NCBI RefSeq assembly: GCF_014836755.1 | Contig: NZ_JACSQF010000001.1 | Span: 439,994-478,082, forward strand | Direction of reading: 5' to 3' | DNA from: Oerskovia merdavium | GTDB lineage: Bacteria > Actinomycetota > Actinomycetes > Actinomycetales > Cellulomonadaceae | DNA: 38,089 bases | In this document: positions 22,255-28,340 of the stretch, piece by piece | How the letters are laid out: each line of letters opens with the position of its first letter | How positions within the stretch are numbered: position 1 is the first letter of the stretch | The notes under the pieces: generated by a model | What the model was told of the DNA's origin: nothing | Seen by the model: the letters and a program-made list of their open reading frames with translations, nothing else | Databases searched by the model: none | Made by a program: the position numbers and the translations under genes

Positions 22255-24159
22255 CTACTCGGCGTCGCCTGCCGCGACGGTCGGCTCGGGCGCGGGACGC
22301 TCCGGCGAGTCGTCGACGTCCGTGTCCTGCTCGCGGTCCCGGTCCGAGAGCTGGGCCTCGAACATCGTGTAGTACCGCCCGCGCAGCGCCACGAGCTCGC
22401 CATGCGTCCCCTGCTCGGCGACCACGCCGTCCGCGAGCATGTAGATCACGTCGGCCTTCTCGATCGTCGCGAGCCGGTGGCTGATCGCGATGATGGTGCG
22501 CGACCTGTCCGCGAACAGGCGACGGAAGATGTGCGCCTCGGCCAGGGCGTCGATCGCCGACGTCGGCTCGTCCATGATGACCACGGGTGCCGCCCGGTAG
22601 AAGTTGCGCGCGAGCGCGAGGCGCTGCCACTGGCCCCCAGAGAGCTGCGTGCCGCGCTTGCGGCTGCCCTTCTCCTCCATCCAGTTGCTCAGGTACGAGT
22701 CGATCCCGCGCGGGAGCTTCTCGAGGAACTCCTTGGCCTCGGCGTCGTGGGCCGCCGCCAGGGCGCGCTCGCGGCTGGGTGGGTCGTTGATGTCGCCGTA
22801 CTGGATGTTCTCGAGGGCCGTCGCGAAGTCGTACTTGAGGTAGTCCTGCTGGAGCACCGCGAGCTGCTCGTGCCAGGAGTTCACGTCCAGGTCCTGGAGG
22901 TCCACGCCGTCGAGCCGCACGGCTCCCGTGGTGGGTGCGTACAGGCCCACGATGATCTTGACGAGCGTCGACTTGCCCGCGCCGTTCTCCCCGACGATCG
23001 CGACGTGCCTGCCGCGGTGGATGGTCAGCGACACGCCCTTGAGGACGTCGACGTCCGAGCCCGTGTAGCGGAACGTGACGTCCTCGACCGCGATGGTCTC
23101 CGGGGCCGCGGCGAGCTGGCGCTCGCGCTCCCCTCGCACGGGCAGCGCCATGAACGCCTCGTAGTCGAACAGGTTCGCGAGGTCCTCGTCGATGCTGCTG
23201 AGCGAGTCCACGAGGCCGTTCGCGCTGCTGAGCGCGCGCGAGACGACCTGCTGGACCAGCACGAACTGCCCGACGGGCTGGGTGTGCAGCACGATCTGTC
23301 GCACGACCCAGACCAGGGCCGTGACCTCGGCCGCGGCCTGGAGCCCGTCGCCCAGGAGCTGCTTGGGGATGTACGTCTTCTCGAACTCCATGCGGCGCTT
23401 CTCGTCCTCGTCGCGCAGCTCCCGTCGCAATCCCAGCAGGTGCCGGACCATGCCGTAGACGCGCAGCTCGGAGATGTACTGGGGCTGGAGCATGCCGCGC
23501 TCGATCATCCCGCGCCGACGCCGCACCTCGATGTGGGAGTTCCAGTGCGCGATCTGGGCCCGTGACAGCTTGAACTGCAGGTACACGCTCGGCAGGATCG
23601 CGACGAGCACGATCAGCGCGATCCACCAGCTCACGAAGAACAGCGTCACGACCGACAGGATCACCGAGACGACCTGCGTGAAGATCGTCGCGAGCCGGTC
23701 CAGCACGCGCGGGTAGGCCTCGGAGAAGCGCTTGGCGCGGTCGAACAGGTCGACCGTGTCCTTGTCGTCGTACCGCCAGAACTCGAGCGACAGGAAGCGC
23801 TCGAACATCATGTCGGAGACCTTGGCGCCCACCTTGTACTGCATCGAGCGCTGGATGTAGCGGTCGATGCTGTTGAAGGCGACCATGAACAGCCCCAGGA
23901 CCGCCGTGATGATCACGTAGACGATGGCCCGGTTGCCCGCGCCGTCCGTGCCCGCGTACGCGTCCGCGAGGGCCGTGGTGGTCAGGGCCGCGAAGAAGGT
24001 CGTCACGAGCGGGAGCGCAGCCGCGACGATCGACCCGACGATCTTCATGGTGACCGCGAGCGGCGACGTGCGCGCCGAGAGCCGGACGATCTCCGAGAGT
24101 GCTCGCGCGTACTGTGCGGGCTCGAGCCTCCTGGGCCGGGCAGCGCTCTCGGTCGTCAT
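22255..24159 (-). CDS. ABC exporter half-transporter (fused membrane and ATPase domains)
   Basis: A 634-residue type IV (exporter-fold) ABC protein. Residues 1-345 hold the transmembrane domain with segments near VGSIVAAALPLVTTFFAAL, IVYVIITAVLGLFMVAF, VVSVILSVVTLFFVSWWIALIV and further. The ATPase domain has Walker A GENGAGKST (about 388-396), the Q-loop VLQQDY, signature LSGGQ (about 505), Walker B VVIMDEPTSAID and the switch His in ISHR. It should act as a homodimer. The cargo is unknown; peptides, lipids or drugs are all possible. The ATG at 24159 lacks a ribosome binding site. TACGAT ends 6 bases before it, so the mRNA is predicted leaderless. The pfkB-type kinase gene follows in the same operon. 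Confidence 0.93.
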   Translation of the reverse strand: MTTESAARPRRLEPAQYARALSEIVRLSARTSPLAVTMKIVGSIVAAALPLVTTFFAALTTTALADAYAGTDGAGNRAIVYVIITAVLGLFMVAFNSIDRYIQRSMQYKVGAKVSDMMFERFLSLEFWRYDDKDTVDLFDRAKRFSEAYPRVLDRLATIFTQVVSVILSVVTLFFVSWWIALIVLVAILPSVYLQFKLSRAQIAHWNSHIEVRRRRGMIERGMLQPQYISELRVYGMVRHLLGLRRELRDEDEKRRMEFEKTYIPKQLLGDGLQAAAEVTALVWVVRQIVLHTQPVGQFVLVQQVVSRALSSANGLVDSLSSIDEDLANLFDYEAFMALPVRGERERQLAAAPETIAVEDVTFRYTGSDVDVLKGVSLTIHRGRHVAIVGENGAGKSTLVKIIVGLYAPTTGAVRLDGVDLQDLDVNSWHEQLAVLQQDYLKYDFATALENIQYGDINDPPSRERALAAAHDAEAKEFLEKLPRGIDSYLSNWMEEKGSRKRGTQLSGGQWQRLALARNFYRAAPVVIMDEPTSAIDALAEAHIFRRLFADRSRTIIAISHRLATIEKADVIYMLADGVVAEQGTHGELVALRGRYYTMFEAQLSDRDREQDTDVDDSPERPAPEPTVAAGDAE

Positions 24160-24165
24160 CCGACC

Positions 24166-24171
24166 ATCGTA
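24166..24171 (-). promoter_or_regulatory. ABC exporter -10 element, leaderless start
   Basis: TACGAT on the minus strand, then 6 bases (GGTCGG), then the ATG at 24159. Confidence 0.5.
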
Positions 24172-24204
24172 GGAAGCGAGGCGCGGATCAGCCTGGGCTG
24201 TGCG

Positions 24205-24831
24205 TCAGGACTCGTACTGGGCGGGAAGCAGCCTCGGGGCGTCGGTCGGGCCCTGCAGGCCGTTGAGCACGAAGAACCGGTGCCCCGGCTCGGGCGTCAC
24301 GACCGGGCGCAGCGTGCGCCCGTCGGCGAGGGTCACGAGCCGGTCCGACGCGAGCATCTCGTCGACGCCCCCGACGCGGAACCCGAGCCGTTCCCAGAAG
24401 CCCGCGGCCTCGGGCGGCGTCTGGCCGTAGAGCGTCGAGACGCCCGCGGCCCGCGCCTGCTCGACGACCTTGCGGACCAGGTACGAACCCAGCCCGGCGC
24501 CCGAGCGGTCGCCCGAGACCGCGATCGCGTTGAGGCACCACCACGGCTCGGCGACGCCGGCCTGCTCGTCGAGCGCTGCGTCGACCCAGGCGAACGCGAC
24601 GACACGCTCGTCACGGACGTCCGAGCGCTCGCCCTGCTCGCGCAGGACCGGGAAGTACCGGTCCCGCGGGTGGAAGCCCGGACCGAACCGGTAGGTCGTG
24701 CTCCAGAGCTCCTCGTCGTGCAGGTGAGGCATGGAGGGCAGGCGTGCACGCGAGAGGTCCGCCAGGCCGGGTCCGTCGTGGTGGCACCCGATGGCGAGCG
24801 CGAGGGAGTCAGGAAGGAGCGGCTCGGTCAT
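24205..24831 (-). CDS. GNAT-family N-acetyltransferase
   Basis: A 208-residue GNAT-fold protein. The acetyl-CoA-binding core is visible as LNAIAVSGDRSGAGLGSYLVRKVVEQARAAG, a variant of the R/Q-x-x-G-x-G/A loop, followed by LYGQTPPEAAGFWERLGFRVGG. It resembles GNATs that act on small molecules, but the substrate is unknown. The ATG at 24831 has no ribosome binding site; TACTGT ends exactly 6 bases before it, so a leaderless transcript is likely. Its stop is 45 bases upstream of the ABC exporter start, so the -10 of that operon lies in this gene's 3' flank. The two may be partly co-transcribed. Confidence 0.8.
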   Translation of the reverse strand: MTEPLLPDSLALAIGCHHDGPGLADLSRARLPSMPHLHDEELWSTTYRFGPGFHPRDRYFPVLREQGERSDVRDERVVAFAWVDAALDEQAGVAEPWWCLNAIAVSGDRSGAGLGSYLVRKVVEQARAAGVSTLYGQTPPEAAGFWERLGFRVGGVDEMLASDRLVTLADGRTLRPVVTPEPGHRFFVLNGLQGPTDAPRLLPAQYES

Positions 24832-24837
24832 CCCGCG

Positions 24838-24843
24838 ACAGTA
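24838..24843 (-). promoter_or_regulatory. GNAT gene -10 element, leaderless start
   Basis: TACTGT on the minus strand, then 6 bases (CGCGGG), then the ATG at 24831. Confidence 0.5.
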
Positions 24844-24926
24844 CCCGAGCGGGGCACGTGGGCCGCGGTCGGTCTTCCTGCGCAGCTTCTCGTCGGGTGA
24901 CCGCCCCATGCTCGCCAGCAACGACG

Positions 24927-24956
24927 AAGGCCCGGAACCGTGAGGTTCCGGGCCTT
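24927..24956 (-). terminator. terminator of the tRNA-Ala gene
   Basis: A perfect 13-bp stem (24927-24939 with 24944-24956) closed by a 4-base loop, starting 5 bases beyond the tRNA 3' end. On the minus strand it runs into TTCGTCGTT, giving a modest T-rich tail. Confidence 0.88.
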
Positions 24957-24961
24957 GTGCC

Positions 24962-25037
24962 TGGTGGAGCTAGGGGGATTCGAACCCCCGACCTTCTCAT
25001 TGCGAACGAGACGCGCTACCAACTGCGCCATAGCCCC
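24962..25037 (-). tRNA. tRNA-Ala, anticodon CGC
   Basis: A 76-base cloverleaf including an encoded CCA end. The acceptor stem GGGGCTA pairs with TAGCTCC and contains the G3:U70 wobble pair that marks alanine tRNAs. The D arm has GCGCAGTTGGTAGCGC and the T arm has GGTTCGAATCC. The anticodon loop is TTCGCAA, giving anticodon CGC, which reads GCG. GCG is a heavily used alanine codon in this GC-rich genome. Confidence 0.97.
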
Positions 25038-25049
25038 AGAACGAGGTCA

Positions 25050-25080
25050 ACATTAACACCTGACCTGCGCTCTTCGACAA
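25050..25080 (-). promoter_or_regulatory. tRNA-Ala promoter
   Basis: On the minus strand, -35 TTGTCG (25075-25080) and -10 TTAATG or TAATGT (about 25050-25056) are spaced 18-19 bases apart. The tRNA begins 12 bases after the -10, so the precursor has only a short 5' extension. Confidence 0.55.
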
Positions 25081-25115
25081 ATCCGCTCCCCTCGGCAGGG
25101 CGAACGGCCCAGGAG

Positions 25116-26585
25116 CTACTGTCCCGAGACGCGTCGACGGGCCAGGATCTCGTTGAGGTCCAGGCCCAGCGTCTCGGTCCGGGGCTTCTTCTCGTCGCCG
25201 GGCGCGGGCACCGGCACGGGCTGGTCGCCCTGAGGAGCCCCGACGCCCGACGGCGTCCCCTCCGACACCTCGGACCACGCCTGGTCCTGGGTGGGCTGGG
25301 CGAGCGGGGCGGTCGGGACGGCCACCTGGACGGGCGGCACGCCCGTCTCCTCAGCCGTGGGCTTCATGGTGTAGGTCGGTCGTGGCACGGGCACCGGGTC
25401 CCAGGCCCCGCCGATCTCGGCCTCGGGGGTCTCCGGACGGCCCGCGGGCACGACCGGGGTCGGTGCGGACGCCGGGGAGAGGTGCACCGCGGTCGCGCCG
25501 AGGTCAGCAGGCGTGCCGGGTGCCGTCCCCGCACGGGGTGCGTCGCCGGCCGTCGAGCCCGCCGGGCCTGCCGACCGGTCGCGGTCGTCGAACAGGTCGC
25601 CGCCGCTCGCGCCCGTCCGGGGCCGAGCTTGGTCGGGCTCCGTCGAGGACTCGACGCGCGCTGTCGACCCGGTCGCCGGGCGCTGGTCCCTGCCGCGCGC
25701 GGCACCGCGGGCCAGGTCCTCGGCGGTCACGCGCGGGATCATCTGGGTGCTCGTCTGCGACGAGCGGACGGCGTGGCCCGTCACGCGCGAGGGGTGGACG
25801 TTGCGGGGCGCGACCGGGCTGCCCGCCACGGGTCCCCGTGCGGCCCGGGCAGCGTCGCGCGCAGCCGTGCGGCGGTCCGCATGCCAGCTGGCATCGGCCC
25901 GCTTCCCGGCGAGCGCCGCCTGGCGGCCGAGGACGAGGACCAGGGCGAGGACCGCCGTCGGGCCTGCTGCGGCGTACCAGGGCACCAGCCCGTACCCGAA
26001 GGCCACCCACGCCCCCACGCTCGCGAGGAGCAGCACGACCGTGAGCGCCAGCCGGCGACGCGCGGCCTTGGCGCGGCGTTCCAGCATCGCGATCCGCGAC
26101 GGGGACGCGACCTTGCGCGGGGGGAAGGGGTCGTCGAACCCTCCGCCCGCCGGTTGACGGCGCGGCGGGATGCTCGGGCGAGGATCGCTCGCGCGGACGT
26201 CTGTCTCCATGGTCTGCGGCTCCTCCTCCGACGATGGCCGGCGGTCGGTGGTGACCCCGGTCGTGACCTGCAGGACGCGTGACGTCGACCCGGACGCGTC
26301 GGACGCCCTCGACATCAGGGCGACGTCCGGCTCGCTGACCGGGACCGGACCGAGGAGCAGCGAACGCCCCTCGCCCGACGACGCGTGCTCCGCGCCCTCC
26401 CCCGGTGCCCCGCGCCGACGTCCCGAGACGACCGCGAGGACACGCAAGGACCCCGAGAACCTGTCCTCGACCCGGGCGTCCTGCAGCTGCTGGCGCTGCT
26501 TGACCCGGTGCGGGACGTAGTAGGCGAACCACAGGACGAACAGCGCAAGGACCGCCACGCCTCCTGAGCCCGTCGTCGAATCCAC
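25116..26585 (-). CDS. sepX: SepX/GLPR-type divisome membrane protein
   Basis: A 489-residue protein that I assign to the actinobacterial SepX (Streptomyces) / GLPR (Corynebacterium) family, which helps stabilise the FtsZ ring and links to the gephyrin-like protein Glp. Support comes from the N-terminal membrane segment VLALFVLWFAYYVPHRVKQRQQL followed by ARVEDRFSGSLRVLAV. A central hairpin of two membrane segments follows (LALTVVLLLASVGAWVAFGYG and the next hydrophobic stretch), then a long disordered Pro/Ala tail. It sits next to rimJ as in other genera. The protein ends with LGLDLNEILARRRVSGQ, a conserved-looking helix. The GTG at 26585 has TACGGT ending 6 bases upstream, so leaderless translation is likely. 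Confidence 0.7.
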   Translation of the reverse strand: MDSTTGSGGVAVLALFVLWFAYYVPHRVKQRQQLQDARVEDRFSGSLRVLAVVSGRRRGAPGEGAEHASSGEGRSLLLGPVPVSEPDVALMSRASDASGSTSRVLQVTTGVTTDRRPSSEEEPQTMETDVRASDPRPSIPPRRQPAGGGFDDPFPPRKVASPSRIAMLERRAKAARRRLALTVVLLLASVGAWVAFGYGLVPWYAAAGPTAVLALVLVLGRQAALAGKRADASWHADRRTAARDAARAARGPVAGSPVAPRNVHPSRVTGHAVRSSQTSTQMIPRVTAEDLARGAARGRDQRPATGSTARVESSTEPDQARPRTGASGGDLFDDRDRSAGPAGSTAGDAPRAGTAPGTPADLGATAVHLSPASAPTPVVPAGRPETPEAEIGGAWDPVPVPRPTYTMKPTAEETGVPPVQVAVPTAPLAQPTQDQAWSEVSEGTPSGVGAPQGDQPVPVPAPGDEKKPRTETLGLDLNEILARRRVSGQ

Positions 26586-26591
26586 ATCCCG

Positions 26592-26597
26592 ACCGTA
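26592..26597 (-). promoter_or_regulatory. sepX -10 element, leaderless start
   Basis: TACGGT on the minus strand, then 6 bases (CGGGAT), then the GTG at 26585. This gives sepX its own promoter inside the rimJ-sepX gap of 81 bases. Confidence 0.5.
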
Positions 26598-26666
26598 GGC
26601 GAGGGCCCTGGCGGTCGACCGGACGCCGGGCGGCGTGTCGGTCCTTTTCGCGGTCGCGTCCGTGCG

Positions 26667-27290
26667 CTAGGAGGCCGCGCGGCGCGTCTCCTGCCACCGC
26701 GCGAGCAGGCCGTCGGGGACCTCCTCAGCCGTGATCGCGAACGTCCGGTGGTCGCACCAGTGGCCCTGGATGTGCAGGTACCTCTCGCGCAGCCCCTCGT
26801 CACGCAGCCCGAGCTTCTCGACGACCCGGATGCTGGGGCCGTTCTCCGGGCGGATGTTGATCTCGATGCGGTGCAGGCCCAGCACCTGGAAGCAGTAGTC
26901 CGTGGCCATCGCGACCGCGGTCGGGATCACGCCGCGCCCCGCGACGTGCTCCCCGACCCAGTAGCCGATGCTCGCCGAGCAGAGCGACCCGTAGGTGATG
27001 CTCGAGACCGTGAGCTGGCCGACCAGCTCGCCGTCGAGCTCGACCGCGAACGGCAACGACGTGCCGGCGCGCGCCTGGGCGGCGAGGATGCGCGCGTACT
27101 CGCCGAACGTCGGCGGGCCGCCGGCTCCCGTGCCGGGTCGGGGCGAGGTCGCCTCCCAGCGCTCGAGCCACGACGCGTTGCGGGCCCGCAGCGTCATCCA
27201 GTCGTGGCCGTCACGACGGTGCAGCGGGCGCAGCACCACGCTGCCGTCCACCGCGTCCTCGCGCAGCGTGACCGGCCAGGGCTTCGACAT
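26667..27290 (-). CDS. rimJ: RimJ/RimL-type ribosomal-protein or protein N-acetyltransferase (GNAT)
   Basis: A 207-residue GNAT of the RimJ/RimL group, which acetylates N-terminal amines of proteins such as ribosomal S5. The opening WPVTLREDAVDGSVVLRPLHRRDGHDW and the core SIGYWVGEHVAGRGVIPTAVAMATDYCF with LHRIEINIRPEN and SIRVVEKLGLRDEGLRERYL are typical. The gene order rimJ-sepX is conserved in actinobacteria. In-frame ATGs also exist at 27320 and 27341. I choose 27290 because the family usually begins just before the WPVTLR segment, but no start has a clear ribosome binding site. A possible promoter (TTGTCG at 27438-27443 and TACACC at 27416-27421, 16 bases apart) would leave a leader of about 120 bases. 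Confidence 0.87.
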   Translation of the reverse strand: MSKPWPVTLREDAVDGSVVLRPLHRRDGHDWMTLRARNASWLERWEATSPRPGTGAGGPPTFGEYARILAAQARAGTSLPFAVELDGELVGQLTVSSITYGSLCSASIGYWVGEHVAGRGVIPTAVAMATDYCFQVLGLHRIEINIRPENGPSIRVVEKLGLRDEGLRERYLHIQGHWCDHRTFAITAEEVPDGLLARWQETRRAAS

Positions 27291-27597
27291 GCTCCATGCT
27301 CGTGCGATCTTGTTCGTCATCGTCGTGCGCCCATCGATCATCCGTTCCCGGCAGCAGAGCCCGAGACGTCCTGCCTCCGAGCACCAGGATCACTGACGTG
27401 AGGCCCGGTGGACAGGGTGTATCACGATCTGGCGCACCGACAATAGCGCCGCCGGCCGGGTCGCGCACCACGCGGGACACCTGCTCGCGCACGCCACCGC
27501 CCTCACGTGTCCGTGCGAACGCCCCGCGTTCCGGACCTTTCCGTCCGACGACGGGACCCCGGACACTTCTTGCCCGAACCTTTGCGACAATAGGCGC
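27291..27597. other. divergent intergenic region between rimJ and 5-FCL genes
   Basis: About 300 bases with no convincing coding frame. It holds a possible leftward promoter (-35 27438-27443, -10 27416-27421). A 9-base direct repeat CGACAATAG occurs at 27438-27446 and 27585-27593. The second copy contains GACAAT ending 6 bases before the 5-FCL ATG, which may be its -10. In other actinobacteria galU and glp (moeA-like) usually lie here; I find no remnant of either. Confidence 0.5.
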
Positions 27598-28236
27598 ATG
27601 AGTGGCCCGGTTCAGCCCTACCCCTTGCACGGAAGCATCGAACCCGAGGACGCGAAGGAGATCCTCCGAAAAGCCATCCGCACCGCCCGATCCACGCGCA
27701 GCGAGAGGCGCCGCGACGAAGCGGCCCTCGCGATCGCGGACGTGATCGAGACCATCCCCGAGGTCCTGACGGCGCGCTGCGTCGCGACCTACGCCGCACG
27801 CCCCACGGAGCCCGGCACGACCGCGATGCTCGACCGGCTCGCCGCACGCGGCGTCCGCGTCCTGCTCCCCGTGCTGGGCGCGGGCCTGCAGCGGGACTGG
27901 GCCGAGTACGCGGGCTCGCACGACCTGCGTGAGCGTGCGCCCGGCCGCCCGCCCGAGCCGAGCGGACCCGCCCTGGGTGCGGCAGCGCTCGTCGACGCCG
28001 ACGTCGTCATCGCCCCGGCCCTCGCGGTCGACACGCGCGGTGTCCGGCTGGGTCAGGGTGGCGGCTGGTACGACCGCGCCCTGGAGCACATGCGCCCCGG
28101 CACCAAGGTCATCGCCGTGGTGTTCCCCGACGAGGTCTACGACGCCGACGAGCGTCCCCTCCCCCTCGAGAAGCACGACCGGACGATCGACGGCGTCGCG
28201 ACCCCGCAGGGCTGGCGCTGGCTCGTCCAGGACTGA
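27598..28236 (+). CDS. 5-formyltetrahydrofolate cyclo-ligase
   Basis: A 212-residue enzyme that converts 5-formyl-THF to 5,10-methenyl-THF with ATP, returning stored folate to one-carbon metabolism. The family marks are the N-terminal helix AKEILRKAIRTARSTRS, the central strand VRVLLPVLG, VVIAPALAVDTRGVRLGQGGGWYDRAL (the phosphate- and folate-binding loop) and the C-terminal VVFPDEVYD and LPLEKHDRTIDGVATP. No ribosome binding site precedes the ATG; GACAAT ends 6 bases upstream, a weak candidate for a leaderless -10. In M. tuberculosis the corresponding gene lies beside fmdB and galU, which matches the neighbourhood on the right side here but not on the left. Confidence 0.93.
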   Translation: MSGPVQPYPLHGSIEPEDAKEILRKAIRTARSTRSERRRDEAALAIADVIETIPEVLTARCVATYAARPTEPGTTAMLDRLAARGVRVLLPVLGAGLQRDWAEYAGSHDLRERAPGRPPEPSGPALGAAALVDADVVIAPALAVDTRGVRLGQGGGWYDRALEHMRPGTKVIAVVFPDEVYDADERPLPLEKHDRTIDGVATPQGWRWLVQD

Positions 28237-28267
28237 CCTCACGACTCCTCGACGACGAAGGGGGCCG

Positions 28268-28313
28268 GCCCGCCGGGGGGCCCGGGGGGGGCGGGTGCGG
28301 GGCGCCGGCGGGC
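28268..28313. terminator. GC-rich hairpin between 5-FCL and penicillin acylase genes, with a G-quadruplex motif in its loop
   Basis: GCCCGCCGG (28268-28276) and CCGGCGGGC (28305-28313) pair over 9 bases between two convergent genes. The enclosed plus strand has four G-runs (28275-28280, 28284-28291, 28293-28295, 28299-28302) with loops of 3, 1 and 3 bases. That is a canonical G-quadruplex pattern. It may serve as a terminator for either strand. Confidence 0.45.
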
Positions 28314-28340
28314 AGGCGGTGCCCGACGGCGGAGCGCCCG

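Noticed and set aside
24962-25037. tRNA-Ala as an integration site
   Set aside because: There is no integrase gene and no repeated tRNA 3' end in the window. The tRNA has its own terminator and sits in ordinary gene order.
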